This document shows, one piece after another, positions 1-9,916 of a stretch of DNA of 64,000 nucleotides. Each line of letters starts with the position of its first letter. Positions within the stretch are counted from its first letter, which is position 1. The stretch lies in contig NZ_CP067089.2 in NCBI RefSeq assembly GCF_016616095.2, forward strand, positions 4,154,001 to 4,218,000, written 5' to 3'. Source of the stretch: Breznakiella homolactica. GTDB taxonomy: Bacteria; Spirochaetota; Spirochaetia; Treponematales; Breznakiellaceae. The position numbers were made by a program, and so were the translations under genes. Under the pieces are notes generated by a model. The model was not told the origin of the DNA. It did no database searches and saw only the letters and a program-made list of their open reading frames with translations.

Positions 1-1
1 C

Positions 2-760
2 AGCAATGTCAAAATGGACCCGGAAACCGGAACGGTCATCCGTTCGGGCCTTGAAAGTGTGGTAAATCCTCTGGATTTATACGCCCTGGAGACGGCCATC
101 CGCCTCAAAGAAAGCTGCGGCGCGGAGCTGACCGCCATTTCCATGGGGCCGCCCCAGGCAATGAAGGTCCTCAAGGAAGCGGTAGCCATGGGCTGCGACC
201 ATGGGGTGCTCATTTCGGACAGGAAATTCGGCGGCGCCGATACCTGGGCGACGTCATACACCCTGTCTCAGGCGATCCGTAAACTGGGGGATTTCGACCT
301 GATCATCGCCGGGGAGCGGGCCACCGACGGCGACACCGCACAGGTGGGACCGGCTATCGCCGCGTGGCTCGATGTTCCGGTTGCAACCTATGTATCGAAG
401 ATTTCAGAAGTCAAGGATTCCCGGATTTACCTGGAACGTCTGGTGGAGGAGGGGTACCAGATGCTTTCCATGCCCTTCCCCTGCCTTATAACGGTGGTAA
501 AGGAAATCGCCGTTCCCCGGCTGCCGACCCTTAAGGGTAAAATCCGGTCCCGGGACATGGAAATACCCGTATTCACCAGTGAAAATATGGACCTAAACCC
601 GGATTTTCTCGGCCTCAAGGGGTCTCCCACCAAGGTCGTCAGGATCAATACCCCTAAAGTCACCCGGAGCGGAAAGATTGTCCAGGCCGGGGATGACGAA
701 TCTCTCAACGCGGCGGCGGACGAGTTTGTGGTCTTTCTTGAAGAAAAAGGCATTTTGTAA
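2..760 (+). CDS. etfB: Electron transfer flavoprotein beta subunit (5' partial)
   Basis: Beta subunit of a heterodimeric electron transfer flavoprotein, which binds a nucleotide and passes electrons between a flavin dehydrogenase and its partner. The frame is open to the left edge and reads SNVKMDPETGT before the first internal ATG, matching the region just after the usual N-terminal KQVPDT of the family; roughly ten residues are therefore missing and the ATG at 14 is not the start. The family signature around AGERATDGDTAQVGP is present near residue 100. It is followed 12 bp later by etfA and then a FAD dehydrogenase, so the three probably form one complex. Identification is firm; the electron donor is inferred from the neighbour. 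Confidence 0.95.
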   Translation, partial: SNVKMDPETGTVIRSGLESVVNPLDLYALETAIRLKESCGAELTAISMGPPQAMKVLKEAVAMGCDHGVLISDRKFGGADTWATSYTLSQAIRKLGDFDLIIAGERATDGDTAQVGPAIAAWLDVPVATYVSKISEVKDSRIYLERLVEEGYQMLSMPFPCLITVVKEIAVPRLPTLKGKIRSRDMEIPVFTSENMDLNPDFLGLKGSPTKVVRINTPKVTRSGKIVQAGDDESLNAAADEFVVFLEEKGIL

Positions 761-772
761 GGAGACAGCGGT

Positions 773-1774
773 ATGAATGAAGTGTGGACCCTGGCTGAAC
801 AGCACAACGGCCAGCTGAAGGCTGTTTCCTTTGAGCTCCTTTCCCGGGGGAGGGCTCTGGCGGACAAGCTAAAAGTTCCCCTCGTGTCGGTGCTCATCGG
901 CGACGGTGTGGATGAATCCCGGCTGCGGGAACTGATCGAACGGGGCGCCGACAAGGTGTATGCCGTACAGGACCCGAAACTGTCCCATTTTGTGTGTGAA
1001 ACCTACGCCAAAGTTCTGGGGCGGCTTATCGATGAACATAAACCGTCAATTCTGCTGGCGGCGGCTACGTCCTCGGGCCGGACCCTCATGCCGTATACGG
1101 CGGTCAAGGCCCACGCGGGATTGACCGCGGACTGTACGGAACTCGATATCGAGGAAGGAACCGGGAATCTGCTCCAGACGAGGCCCGCCATCGGCGGCAA
1201 TATCATGGCTACCATAAAAACACCGGACCACCGGCCCCAAATGGCCACGGTCCGCCCCAAATCGTCCCGTCCTCTTGCCCGGGATGCTTCCCGGACCGGG
1301 ACAATCACGAAGATTCCCCTGGACGAAACCCTCCTGGATCAGCGGGTCCAGGTAACGGGCTACCGGAAGGACGCGGAGGATTTCGTCAACCTGGAGGAGG
1401 CGGATATTGTGATCGCCGGCGGCCGGGGCCTTAAAAAGGCTGAAAACTTCGGTATGATCCGGAAGCTCGCCGATACCCTGGGCGGCGCCGTGGGTGCGAC
1501 CCGGGAAGCGGTGGACCGCGGATGGATGGGGTATCCCCATCAGATCGGGTTAAGCGGAAAAACCATTTCCCCCAAACTCTATGTGGGCATCGGTATTTCC
1601 GGGGCTATCCAGCATTTAGCGGGGATTAAAACCAGTGAGCTTATCGTTTCAATCAATTCCGATCCCGACGCGGCGCTCCATAAGCTGGCGGATTTCGGCA
1701 TTGTCGGAGACGCGTTCCAGGTGGTGCCGGCGATACAGAAACGGCTTGACCAGCGGAAAAGGGAGGATCAGTAA
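773..1774 (+). CDS. etfA: Electron transfer flavoprotein alpha subunit
   Basis: FAD-carrying alpha subunit of the Etf heterodimer. At 333 residues it has normal length, with an N-terminal alpha/beta domain and the C-terminal FAD domain carrying ADIVIAGGRG (about 210), GATREAVDRGW (about 243), QIGLSGKTISP (about 255) and GISGAIQHLAG (about 270). It lacks the extra N-terminal ferredoxin-like domain reported in some bifurcating Etf systems. The start ATG follows the GGAGA of TAAGGAGACAGCGGT. One base separates its stop from the ATG of the downstream dehydrogenase, so the two are translationally coupled. Identity is secure; whether the complex bifurcates electrons cannot be told from sequence. 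Confidence 0.96.
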   Translation: MNEVWTLAEQHNGQLKAVSFELLSRGRALADKLKVPLVSVLIGDGVDESRLRELIERGADKVYAVQDPKLSHFVCETYAKVLGRLIDEHKPSILLAAATSSGRTLMPYTAVKAHAGLTADCTELDIEEGTGNLLQTRPAIGGNIMATIKTPDHRPQMATVRPKSSRPLARDASRTGTITKIPLDETLLDQRVQVTGYRKDAEDFVNLEEADIVIAGGRGLKKAENFGMIRKLADTLGGAVGATREAVDRGWMGYPHQIGLSGKTISPKLYVGIGISGAIQHLAGIKTSELIVSINSDPDAALHKLADFGIVGDAFQVVPAIQKRLDQRKREDQ

Positions 1775-1775
1775 T

Positions 1776-3203
1776 ATGGCGCCGGTATCAGATACACAGT
1801 ACGCTCCGGTCACCCCCAAGATAGCGGAAGAACTCAGGGGAATCCTGGGAAGCGGGAATGTCCTGGTGGACGAAGAAAAAATTGAAGCCTATTCCCACGA
1901 CGAAACCGACGCAGCGGAGTACGGCCACATGCCCGAAGCCGTTGTCTTCCCTCTGACCGCAGAGCAGGTTGCCCAGGTGGTTAAGCTCGCTAACCGGGAA
2001 CGCATTCCCGTAACTCCCCGGGGCGCGGGGTCGGGCCTTTCCGGCGGCGCCATACCGCAGCTCGGCGGTATCGTGGTTTCCCTGGAAAAGATGAACAGGC
2101 TTCTGGAACTGGACAAGGAAAACATGGTGGCCGTGGTCGAAGCCGGCATGGTCACCAACGATCTGGCCCAGACGGTTCAGGATGAAGGTCTCTTTTTCGC
2201 CGGGTACCCCATGAGTCTCCAGACCTGTGTCATCGGCGGCAACATCGCGGAAAACGCCGGGGGCGGCAAAGCCGTTAAATACGGAGTTACCGGCCGGTAC
2301 GTCCTGGGGCTGGAACTTGTTACCCCCACGGGGGATATCGTCAACCTCGGAGGCAAACTGTCCAAGGATGTCAGCGGGTACGATCTCAAATCCCTGGTGG
2401 TCGGTTCCGAGGGAACCCTGGGGATTGTCACCAAGGCCATCATCAAGCTCATCGGATATCCGGCGGCGAAATCCGATCTTCTGGTGCTTTTCAAAACCCC
2501 AAAGGAAGCCATCGACCTGGTGCCGGTGATTCTTTCCAAAGGTCTTACGCCCACAAGCATTGAGTTTATGGACCAGCTTTCGATCATAACCAGCTGCCGG
2601 TACCTCAACGAAAGCCTTCCCTATGAAAAGGCCGGAGCCATGCTGCTCATTGAACTGGACGGAACCAATCCGGACCAGATTGAAATGGACCTTATCGATA
2701 TCGGCAGGCTCTGTGAGGAAAAAGGCGCCATCGAAGTCTACGTTGCGGAAGATCGCAACAATATCGAACGTATCTGGAATGTCCGGCGCAACATCGCCGA
2801 AGCCTTCAAGGTTTTCAGCCCCGTGCAGAGCCTTGAGGATATCGTGGTTCCCCCGTCGCGGATTCCCGAGATAATCCCCGAACTTGAGAAGCTGGGAAAA
2901 AAATACCGGGTCCAGATTCCCTGCTACGGCCACGCCGGGGACGGCAACCTCCACGCCACCCTGGTCAAAGACCCGGATATGAGTATGGAGGAATGGAAGA
3001 AAAATGAAGTCCAATGTCTGGAGGAACTGTACGAAATCACGGAAAAACTGGGAGGCAAAATCAGCGGCGAGCACGGCATCGGCCTCAAACGCAAGACTTT
3101 TCTCAAGGAGCTCATCGACCCGGTGGAACTGGATCTCATGAAGGCCATAAAGCGTGCCTGGGACCCGAACAATATCATGAACCCCGGAAAGATTTTCGAT
3201 TAA
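1776..3203 (+). CDS. FAD-binding oxidoreductase, GlcD / Etf-linked lactate dehydrogenase type
   Basis: A 475-residue member of the FAD_binding_4 plus FAD-oxidase_C family (GlcD, D-lactate dehydrogenase, LctD). Visible motifs are PRGAGSGLSGGA and GGNIAENAGGGKAVKYGVTG with GSEGTLGIVT in the FAD domain, then GHAGDGNLHATL and GEHGIGLKRK in the C-terminal domain, whose histidines bind the 2-hydroxyacid side. The frame opens further upstream inside etfA, but the ATG at 1776 right after the etfA stop, preceded by GGGAGGATCA, is the natural start. Sitting behind etfBA, the likely role is oxidation of lactate or another 2-hydroxyacid with electrons passed to Etf. Substrate is inferred, not proven. Confidence 0.9.
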   Translation: MAPVSDTQYAPVTPKIAEELRGILGSGNVLVDEEKIEAYSHDETDAAEYGHMPEAVVFPLTAEQVAQVVKLANRERIPVTPRGAGSGLSGGAIPQLGGIVVSLEKMNRLLELDKENMVAVVEAGMVTNDLAQTVQDEGLFFAGYPMSLQTCVIGGNIAENAGGGKAVKYGVTGRYVLGLELVTPTGDIVNLGGKLSKDVSGYDLKSLVVGSEGTLGIVTKAIIKLIGYPAAKSDLLVLFKTPKEAIDLVPVILSKGLTPTSIEFMDQLSIITSCRYLNESLPYEKAGAMLLIELDGTNPDQIEMDLIDIGRLCEEKGAIEVYVAEDRNNIERIWNVRRNIAEAFKVFSPVQSLEDIVVPPSRIPEIIPELEKLGKKYRVQIPCYGHAGDGNLHATLVKDPDMSMEEWKKNEVQCLEELYEITEKLGGKISGEHGIGLKRKTFLKELIDPVELDLMKAIKRAWDPNNIMNPGKIFD

Positions 3204-3250
3204 CCCGGCGGCCGGGGCTCTCCATCTGTAGAATAAAATAAGCGATACGT

Positions 3251-3283
3251 AAAAGGCCCATCCAAAAGAGGAAGGGCCTTTTT
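3251..3283 (+). terminator. Rho-independent terminator of the etfBA-dehydrogenase operon
   Basis: AAAAGGCCC and GGGCCTTTT form a 9-bp stem around a 14-nt loop and the right arm runs into a T tract, 48 bp after the dehydrogenase stop. Confidence 0.85.
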
Positions 3284-3333
3284 CTATATATATCTGCTGT
3301 TACTGGCTTACGATATAATCGGCGTACAGGGAC

Positions 3334-3456
3334 CAGTTTTGTGACCCCCCGGGGGATAAAAACGGAAGACAATGAAATGGAATGTTTGAAGGCATTTTCA
3401 TCGATTTCCCTTAAACTTTCCGGTAACACCACCGAGGACAAGACTTCACAGTCACC
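3334..3456 (-). pseudogene. Remnant of a BspA-type leucine-rich-repeat protein
   Basis: The minus strand encodes LPESLREIDENAFKHSISL followed by SSVFIPRGVTKL, which is one unit and a half of the LRR_5 (BspA/TpLRR) repeat found in treponeme surface proteins. Flanking sequence in the same frame does not continue the repeat, no start or signal peptide is near, and the segment lies between a terminator and the FMN-binding gene. It is best read as debris of a larger deleted surface-protein gene. Confidence 0.6.
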
Positions 3457-3509
3457 AAAACCTCCCCTGCCGCTATAATTTGGCAAACAATATCGCTTAC
3501 CTTACAGCG

Positions 3510-3950
3510 TTAATCCTTTCTGATGGTTCTCTCACCGGTAAGTGCGTTATAGACGGCCTCGCGGATTACATTGCTGGACGCGGTAGCGCCGGACACAGCA
3601 TCAACATTAACGCGCTGTTCTTCGAGGATTCTGGCCGGCAGCGCATCAGCGGCGGCCCCACGGTCATTGTAGTGCTCCACCAATTCAAGCTCCGTGATAA
3701 CGTGGTTCTCGACTACGACTCTAACCCTGGCTCGGACTAAATCCACATTGCAATCACCAAAATACTCACCATCCGCAATGGTGTTCAAATCAACATCTTG
3801 CACTTGTATCGCCGCAACATCCTTTTCATAGTTCAAAAAAGTGATGTAGTAGTTAATACCGAACGCCAGCGCCCCGACGACAACGACTCCAATGATGGAG
3901 AGGATAATTTTCGCTCCTTTGGACAGCTTTTTCTTACCGGTTGTCTTCAT
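3510..3950 (-). CDS. Membrane-anchored FMN-binding domain protein
   Basis: 146 residues: a lysine-rich N-terminus, one membrane segment at about 14-36, and an outward-facing FMN_bind domain from about 57 to the end. The sequence DAVSGATASS at 117-126 is the family motif in which the last Ser/Thr can receive FMN covalently, as in NqrC and RnfG. It probably handles electrons at the outer face of the cytoplasmic membrane; the partner is unknown. GGAGG precedes the ATG. It follows the MerR gene by 12 bp, so the regulator and this protein form one unit controlled by the MerR promoter. Confidence 0.85.
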   Translation of the reverse strand: MKTTGKKKLSKGAKIILSIIGVVVVGALAFGINYYITFLNYEKDVAAIQVQDVDLNTIADGEYFGDCNVDLVRARVRVVVENHVITELELVEHYNDRGAAADALPARILEEQRVNVDAVSGATASSNVIREAVYNALTGERTIRKD

Positions 3951-3962
3951 TTCTTTCCTCCA

Positions 3963-4409
3963 TTACTTTAATAATGTCCACCCTGTTTTTTTAATGTCGT
4001 CATAGATGTTCCCAACAAACCCCTGCAACTCATTTGCATTTTCCACAAAGGCGTTTACGTCATGCAGCATAGGCAGCACCGTATCAATGAGTTTGACAAT
4101 GTTTTTGAAATTCCTGACTGCTTCGCCTAATTCGGTTCGCTTATAGGAAAGCAAATCCCGGTTGATACGGTTACATTCGGCACTTGGTTCATCAAACAGT
4201 GTTGAAGTCACTGTTTTGATTTCGCTTAAAGTGAAATTGGCATACTTCATCACCGTCACGAATTGTAATAGCACATAATCTCTTTCGCTGTAGTACCGAT
4301 AGCCGTTCTCTTTGCGTTCGGGGGACACGATACCGAGTTTGTCATAGTAACGCAGTGAATCTATGGCAAAACCGGTTTTCTCCGCCATTTGCTTTACCGT
4401 CCATCCCAT
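3963..4409 (-). CDS. MerR-family transcriptional regulator
   Basis: A 148-residue MerR regulator. The N-terminal winged helix reads MGWTVKQMAEKTGFAIDSLR, then YYDKLGIVSPERKENGYRYY, followed by a helical dimerisation segment from about 75. The frame extends twelve codons upstream, but the ATG at 4409 has an AAGGAGAGG Shine-Dalgarno while the upstream ATG overlaps the predicted -10 box, so 4409 is preferred. There are no metal-binding cysteines in the C-terminal part, and it resembles the AdhR/NmlR group that senses reactive small molecules. It is autoregulated through the operator at 4441-4471 and cotranscribed with the FMN-binding gene. The effector is unknown. Confidence 0.9.
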   Translation of the reverse strand: MGWTVKQMAEKTGFAIDSLRYYDKLGIVSPERKENGYRYYSERDYVLLQFVTVMKYANFTLSEIKTVTSTLFDEPSAECNRINRDLLSYKRTELGEAVRNFKNIVKLIDTVLPMLHDVNAFVENANELQGFVGNIYDDIKKTGWTLLK

Positions 4410-4440
4410 TCCGGCCTCTCCTTCTATTATGTTTTTCTTT

Positions 4441-4471
4441 ACCATAACACTGGAGTATACTCAAGGGTCAA
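4441..4471 (-). promoter_or_regulatory. MerR-type operator-promoter with 19-bp spacer
   Basis: Read on the minus strand: TTGACC (4466-4471), a 19-bp spacer, then TATGGT (4441-4446). The spacer holds the near-palindrome CTTGAGTATACTCCAG (4450-4465). A long 19-bp spacer with a dyad inside is the hallmark of promoters that MerR proteins untwist to activate, so this supports activation of the regulator/FMN-binding operon by its own product. Confidence 0.8.
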
Positions 4472-4521
4472 CAACTTTTTGCAATAAATCACACATAAAG
4501 TAGCCGGGACCACCTAATTTG

Positions 4522-4674
4522 ATGCTCCCGGAACTGTTCGATACCTCCCTCATGCTGACTCCCACTGAAACCCTTGTGGAGATGTATAAAGGCATGGATA
4601 CGGCTTTGCAGAGCGATTCATTTGAATTGACGATTATTGTGGCGGTTGCGCAGTGTATCATGAGGCCTTTCTAA
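4522..4674 (+). other. Short ORF, possible fragment of a decayed gene
   Basis: Fifty codons starting MLPELFDTSLMLTPTETLVE and ending IMRPF. The composition looks protein-like, with a hydrophobic segment near the end, but there is no ribosome binding site and I do not recognise a family. It may be the 3' end of a deleted gene. Confidence 0.25.
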
Positions 4675-4877
4675 CTACCGGCCAGCAATGCAAACATGCG
4701 CATATTTGCTCCTTTTGGGGGCGGCTGCGCGTCCTGCGAACGCTTAATCGAAAACGGAATATGCCGGGGTAGTGTGTGACGATTAAGGCATTTTGAAGCC
4801 GCTATTTATACGGGATTACGGGCGCAGCTTTGGGACGTGAGGCGTACATCCGGTGCCATAGGCGTTACGGATGACAA

Positions 4878-5097
4878 TCAGCTTTCTATATGAAGATGCC
4901 TTTGTTCTTCCAGTTCATTGAAGATGGCATCTATTGTATCTGCATCTTCTGTGCATAGTTTGGAAACATCCTCTGCCGGAAATGTATTATCGTTTGGTTG
5001 CGGCAGTAAGAGAATCAGCAGACCTCACTGCCCCCGGAGGTGTTTCTCCTACGTCCTTACAGCCAATGCCGGCTATAATAATAAGTCCAAATACTAC
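4878..5097 (-). pseudogene. Frameshifted small lipoprotein-like remnant
   Basis: On the minus strand one frame gives VFGLIIIAGIGCKDVGETPP, a lipoprotein signal peptide end with a lipobox cysteine, and stops at about 4985. A second frame continues with NTFPAEDVSKLCTEDADTID and ends in HLHIES at 4878. No start codon is in frame upstream of the hydrophobic part. Joining the frames would give a short lipoprotein; as it stands the gene is broken. The assignment is an inference from reading frames only. Confidence 0.35.
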
Positions 5098-5445
5098 CGG
5101 AGACCCGGCACATTACCTATCCCGCCGCCTTAAGGATACCACGGCAAAAGCCGTCTCCGGAAACTATCCTACCATGCCCCATCGGGACCTTTAATATAAC
5201 GGCTGTTATTAAAAACGCGGTAAATCCGTGTTTCCTGCCCGCCGCGGAGCCGTTTACGGGGAAGAGGTACGTTTCGGGTACGGTACGGGTACCGTGCGGA
5301 TGGGGAGGAAATACCTCCCGGCAGGGGAACGTTTTTTTAATGGCGGTTATAGGTATTATGCGAGATGGCCGGGTACAGTTTCGTTATGGAAGCAGCGCCG
5401 GCTGTTCCGCCCCAGGCCGGCGTATTGCCGACCCGGGTTACAATC
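5098..5445. other. Intergenic stretch without recognisable content
   Basis: GC-rich sequence downstream of the WGR gene. Small open frames are present on both strands but none has a ribosome binding site or family resemblance, and no clear terminator stem was found. Confidence 0.5.
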
Positions 5446-8400
5446 CTACAGTGCTTTCTGCTTTTCATCCCAATAGGCTTTGTGCCGCGGCATGCGGGCG
5501 GCGGCGGTTTCGTAGATTTTCTTTAATGCCGCGTTGTCGCCTTTTTTCCGCATCAGCGCCGCCATGACGATCAGGGACGCGTCGTAGACCTCGCCGTCCT
5601 CCGGCTTGATGCGTTCAAGCTTGAGAACCGCCCGCAGATACCGGTCGTCAAATATCGCCCCCCGGGCTTCGTCCATAAGCTTTATGGCGGGGTTGTTCTT
5701 ATCACTGACGGGGCTTCCCGTGTATGTTTCGGGATCAAGGGGGTACAGAAATTCGTCCCGCAGTTCCTCAAGCCTGGTCCGGTCAAGCTTCTTTCCGCCG
5801 ACCTTGCCGACAACCTTAAGATAATCGTACAGGCCGTAGAGGATGGTTGCCTCCTTTTTGTCGAAGACCATCATGCCGAACTGGTAGGGCGCGCCGCGCA
5901 TATCCATGGCGACTTTCTTTCTGAAGGTGTAAATCAGGTCGGGGTTGAATATTGTGTAGCAGAGGTGGCTGGTATTGGACCGGTCCTCGCGGTTGCTTTC
6001 AAAAAAATCGTACACATACGGATCTGTGATGATCACCGGCGCGAAGACCGCGGCGCACCAGCCGGCGTCATCCTCGTTGTCAAACTCGTCGTCCCTGAAG
6101 CCGCGCTTTTTCGCCTCCGCCGGGGTGATGAGGCAGGGCGGGTTTTCCGGCAGGTCTTTGAACTTCGATATGGAAATCCTTTCCTCCTTCGGCGCGGGGG
6201 CCTTGTAGTCTATGGGTTTTCCGAATTCGTCCCCATCTTCCTCCTCAAGGGCCTCCAGCACGAGGTTGTGGAAGCCGGCGTAAATCTCCTTGGCTTTCGG
6301 ATCATCGAATTCCTTGAAGAGCTTTTTCAGCTTTTTGAGACTGTCCTCGGCGTCGCCGAAGATATTGTTGGCCAGGCGCACGATCCGGTGGGATTTATGG
6401 TGCATGGTTGCGCCGGAGAAGTACTCCGTCACGGCCTCAAGGTTCTGCGGGTACTTCCAGAAATCGTCGGACAGACCCAGGTCATCGTGGTCGTAGCTCA
6501 TCTTTAAAAGCGCGATCGCCGGGGCGGTCTCAGGCGTCACGCCCCAGCGGCTTTCAAGGATATCGGAAAAATAGGCGGCCATCTGTTCGTGCTCGCCGTC
6601 GGTCTCAAGGGCGTATTGAATCGCCGTGTCCATGTATTTTACATCGGCCATGCTCACCGCGGCGGCGGCGAAGGTCCCCGCCACGGTGGAGTATTCCCCG
6701 TCCAGGTTGAGGTAGCGGTCGTACTCATTCAGGGTGAGGCGGGCAAATTCCGCCACCTTGTCCCGCAGGGCGGGGTAGCGTACGGCTTTGCAGAAGAAGG
6801 CGTGGGAATCGTTGGCGGGCCAGAGATACTCGTCCATCAGACCGCGCATTTCCTCAAAAAACACGGGCTCCGCGAGGAAGTAGACGTAAAAATCATAGCC
6901 GTCATGAACTTTGGAATAGCCCTTTTTCATGAGACCTATGAGCCAATCGAGGGCATCGGAATACCCCTGTTCGGATTCCTTTTTGAAGCGGAGGTGAATA
7001 TAGCCGTTGGCGCCGGCGCGGGCGATGATTGTATCGGTTTCAATAAAAACATCCCCCTCGGTAAAGGTGTCCCGGTGCTTTGCCATACGGGAAGCGCCGC
7101 CGTAGCCGTATACCTCTTCGTAATCAATGCCGCCGGTTTCACCGGAACCGCCGTCAGTATCGGCGGCTGCGGGCGCGCCGCCGTTCCAGACGCGCAGGGT
7201 CTCACGGGCAGGCCCGTAATCATGGCTTTCCGCGAGACGGCCCATGGCGTCTCTGGCCCATTGGAAGTCCATGTTGTCCCAGATGTAGCTGACGAAGGTG
7301 TGGCGCCACTTGCCGTAATCGAGGCCGTCGAATTTATTGAGCAGATCGCGGCTTAACTCCTCAGCCTGCTCCTCGCCGGAGTAAAGGAATCGCTTGATAA
7401 GCGCAAGCATGCGGTCTGTGTCTTTATCCGCGATAATGCCGTTGGGGTTGAGGTACAGCCGGACGGTTTTGTCGTACAGCTCGGCTGTGGAGGCAAAATC
7501 CTCCGTCTCCTCAAGCATTTTGAGATCCGCTTCCACTTCCTTTGCTTTTTCCGCAAGCTTTTTCTCATCCAGCCGGCGCTCGACGATGGGTTCCGAATCC
7601 GAATAGAGGCCGATCCAGAGGTAGCCGTTGGCGATATCGTCAAAGAAACCTTCATCCATGAGCTTTTCAAGCTTGGGCCGTATCACGGGCGTCAGGTAGC
7701 GCTTGATAACGGGCCCTTTAACATCGTCTATCTTGTCAAAATCCTGGCGGATCAGGCGTTCTCTTCCAAGGGCTGTGTAGATGGCCACGGGGTCCGAGGC
7801 GTCGATCATAAAGCCCACCTCGCCGTCGGGAAGTTTTTTTCCTTCAATTTTTTCCTGTTTACCAGCCCTGATATTTTCTACCACTTCTTTTATCTGCTTA
7901 ATGGCGATGTCCGCCGCGGCGTTATACAGGCTTGTAACGGCTTCTTCTATGGCCGCGGACAGCGTACCGGGCTCCGGCGCTGTTCCGGCTTTCAGAATCG
8001 CCTTGCCGATTCTGTCCATGAGCGGCTTGACTTCGTCTTTATCGTAATCGTCCGATTCTGTAAATTCTTTGTAAATCGCCGCCGCGTCCACCCCGTCCTC
8101 GGCCATGAGCACCGGCAGATCGATATGCTGCTGGGAAACGTAATAGATATTATCGCCGAACATTTGCGTAACCGCGGATGTATAGACCTCCCTGAGCTGC
8201 TCATCCGTGGGGTTTGCCTTTTTCAGGTTCTCCACAAGCACCGCGGCGCTTTCTCCCCGGCCGCGCTTAACGGCCTTTTTCAGGGCCTGCTTTGCCGCGT
8301 TAAAGGCCTCGCTGTCAAAACCGGCATTTACAGCTTCTGCGGGGGCATCCCCTTTCGGTTCGGACCCGCGCTCCGCCTGGGGTTTTACATCCACTACCTC

Positions 8401-8799
8401 GGGGGTACGCATTTTTTCCAAATCAAAATCGTCATCATCGTCAAAATCAATGTCATTTTTTTTGTACCGCTTCCGTTCGCCGCCGTCGGTGATATCCGGC
8501 CCCGGTTCGGGGATGGCCTGAGCTTTCGGTTTCGGTCTTTCGGGCATCGCCTTGGGAGCGGCTTTTTCCTTCGGTTTTGCGGCAGCGGCCGCCAGTGAAT
8601 CCGGGGCGGGTTTCTCCGCGTAGCCCTTTTTGGTTTTGGATTTGATGAGCTTTTCCGCTTCCTTTGCCGCGGTTTCCGCGTCATCGAAGGTTTTTTCCTG
8701 CGTCTGGCCTGCGGTCCCGGTTTTGCCGAACTGTACGGTAAAGGAATCACCGTTTACGGTGATTGCCCAGAACTTGGAATCCTGTTCGTAGTATTTCAT
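5446..8799 (-). CDS. Giant WGR-domain protein of unknown function
   Basis: 1117 residues. The first about 60 form a WGR domain ([20 protein letters not shown]), a fold seen in PARPs and in bacterial proteins where it is thought to bind nucleic acid or act as an interaction module. A Pro/Lys/Ala-rich linker (about 62-110) and a very acidic patch ([15 protein letters not shown], about 116) follow, then some 950 residues of helical, acidic sequence with no motif I recognise. There is no signal peptide or membrane segment, so it is cytoplasmic. GGAGG precedes the start, and the ATG overlaps the stop of the upstream gene by four bases, so the two products are probably made in step. Function unknown. 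Confidence 0.8.
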   Translation of the reverse strand: MKYYEQDSKFWAITVNGDSFTVQFGKTGTAGQTQEKTFDDAETAAKEAEKLIKSKTKKGYAEKPAPDSLAAAAAKPKEKAAPKAMPERPKPKAQAIPEPGPDITDGGERKRYKKNDIDFDDDDDFDLEKMRTPEVVDVKPQAERGSEPKGDAPAEAVNAGFDSEAFNAAKQALKKAVKRGRGESAAVLVENLKKANPTDEQLREVYTSAVTQMFGDNIYYVSQQHIDLPVLMAEDGVDAAAIYKEFTESDDYDKDEVKPLMDRIGKAILKAGTAPEPGTLSAAIEEAVTSLYNAAADIAIKQIKEVVENIRAGKQEKIEGKKLPDGEVGFMIDASDPVAIYTALGRERLIRQDFDKIDDVKGPVIKRYLTPVIRPKLEKLMDEGFFDDIANGYLWIGLYSDSEPIVERRLDEKKLAEKAKEVEADLKMLEETEDFASTAELYDKTVRLYLNPNGIIADKDTDRMLALIKRFLYSGEEQAEELSRDLLNKFDGLDYGKWRHTFVSYIWDNMDFQWARDAMGRLAESHDYGPARETLRVWNGGAPAAADTDGGSGETGGIDYEEVYGYGGASRMAKHRDTFTEGDVFIETDTIIARAGANGYIHLRFKKESEQGYSDALDWLIGLMKKGYSKVHDGYDFYVYFLAEPVFFEEMRGLMDEYLWPANDSHAFFCKAVRYPALRDKVAEFARLTLNEYDRYLNLDGEYSTVAGTFAAAAVSMADVKYMDTAIQYALETDGEHEQMAAYFSDILESRWGVTPETAPAIALLKMSYDHDDLGLSDDFWKYPQNLEAVTEYFSGATMHHKSHRIVRLANNIFGDAEDSLKKLKKLFKEFDDPKAKEIYAGFHNLVLEALEEEDGDEFGKPIDYKAPAPKEERISISKFKDLPENPPCLITPAEAKKRGFRDDEFDNEDDAGWCAAVFAPVIITDPYVYDFFESNREDRSNTSHLCYTIFNPDLIYTFRKKVAMDMRGAPYQFGMMVFDKKEATILYGLYDYLKVVGKVGGKKLDRTRLEELRDEFLYPLDPETYTGSPVSDKNNPAIKLMDEARGAIFDDRYLRAVLKLERIKPEDGEVYDASLIVMAALMRKKGDNAALKKIYETAAARMPRHKAYWDEKQKAL

Positions 8800-9887
8800 G
8801 TTGCTGCCTCCTCATGATCTTCGCTATCTTCGCCGTCCGGATTATAGCCGCCTTTGCCGGTGGTAAGACCGGTGACCGTGTCCGGATCAAACTTCTTCCA
8901 GAACGTTAAATCCGTATCGGTATACGGCCACTCGGTCCCGCGGTAATCCTCATCATCCATGTAGCTGTCCCAGCCTATACCTTCAATTACATCGTTGTAA
9001 AACAGGAAAATTATTGTCATGATAGCCATTTTTTTGACTTTATAGCCGAAAATCTTCATCACTTCGCTGATATTGCCGTAATAGCGCTTGACCAGTTGTT
9101 TGCCTGCCTTCCAGTCGTCGCCGGCGTACATGGCGTCCTGGTAAAACCGCTGCAGATTCATAATAAAGCGATCGTTAAAGGCAGTATCCGCTTCCGCGGT
9201 CTGCCCCGCGAGGGCAAGTTCCTTCGCGGCGGCTTCCAGCGGCTTGGTGCCGATCTTTACCGTCGCCGCGGCCATCGCCGCCAGCAGCCCGGGATCAGGA
9301 GCCGCTTTCAGCAGCGTTTTGGCCCCTTCAAAAGCCAGGGCTATCTCTTTTTTGCTCCCGGTTCCTGTCAGTTCAGCAAACTGCTCCGTGTAGCCTTCAA
9401 CGTCACCTTGGTCCAGCGCGGCCTGCATTTCGTCACTCAGTTTTCCCGCGCTGCCTTCCGTCAGCTTCCGGATGGCCTTGGACGCTTCACTCAGCAGCAC
9501 CGCGGTTTCTTCCTCGTTTCCTGTCCACAGGTACACGGCGATGGTATGCCAGTCATAGATTACGGCGTGTTCCGATTCGGCCAGAATGGGGTTCCGGTCA
9601 ATCTCCGACAGGAGGTAATCTTTCCAGCCCATGCCGGTGGTATCTTTCAGGATTTTATTGATCTTGCTCATCCGTTTGTCGGCGTAATTAATGGTGAGGC
9701 CGTGCTTGATCCCGGCCCCGTCCAGCTCGTGCATAAACGCGGGGCGCTTGTCCTTATCAGTTACGTGCCACAACGCGCGGTAGATACCCGGCGCCGCTTC
9801 GTATCGGTATTCATAATCTTTCTTCGCCTTGTCAAATGCCTCTTTGGGAAGCGCTATGTTTTCAAGATAAACATCATCGTAGCTCAT
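8796..9887 (-). CDS. Hypothetical protein, operon partner of the WGR protein
   Basis: 363 residues, first gene of the two-gene unit, with AGGAG before its ATG. The sequence is soluble and largely helical, with an acidic C-terminal tail ([13 protein letters not shown]) that resembles the acidic stretches of the WGR partner. A hydrophobic stretch near 285-300 ([13 protein letters not shown]) is too short and isolated for a clear membrane anchor. No known domain is recognised. The ATGA overlap with the WGR gene argues for a physical or functional partnership. Its promoter is at 9917-9945. Confidence 0.75.
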   Translation of the reverse strand: MSYDDVYLENIALPKEAFDKAKKDYEYRYEAAPGIYRALWHVTDKDKRPAFMHELDGAGIKHGLTINYADKRMSKINKILKDTTGMGWKDYLLSEIDRNPILAESEHAVIYDWHTIAVYLWTGNEEETAVLLSEASKAIRKLTEGSAGKLSDEMQAALDQGDVEGYTEQFAELTGTGSKKEIALAFEGAKTLLKAAPDPGLLAAMAAATVKIGTKPLEAAAKELALAGQTAEADTAFNDRFIMNLQRFYQDAMYAGDDWKAGKQLVKRYYGNISEVMKIFGYKVKKMAIMTIIFLFYNDVIEGIGWDSYMDDEDYRGTEWPYTDTDLTFWKKFDPDTVTGLTTGKGGYNPDGEDSEDHEEAAT

Positions 9888-9916
9888 GGTTTTCTCCTGG
9901 TGTGTATGTATCCGCG

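Noticed and set aside
1788..3074. Long minus-strand open frame opposite the FAD dehydrogenase
   Set aside because: It is the antisense shadow of a clearly conserved GC-rich gene; no ribosome binding site and no family resemblance.
4461..4661. 66-codon minus-strand frame near the MerR promoter
   Set aside because: Overlaps the MerR operator-promoter; the plus-strand frame at 4522-4674 looks at least as protein-like, and neither is convincing.
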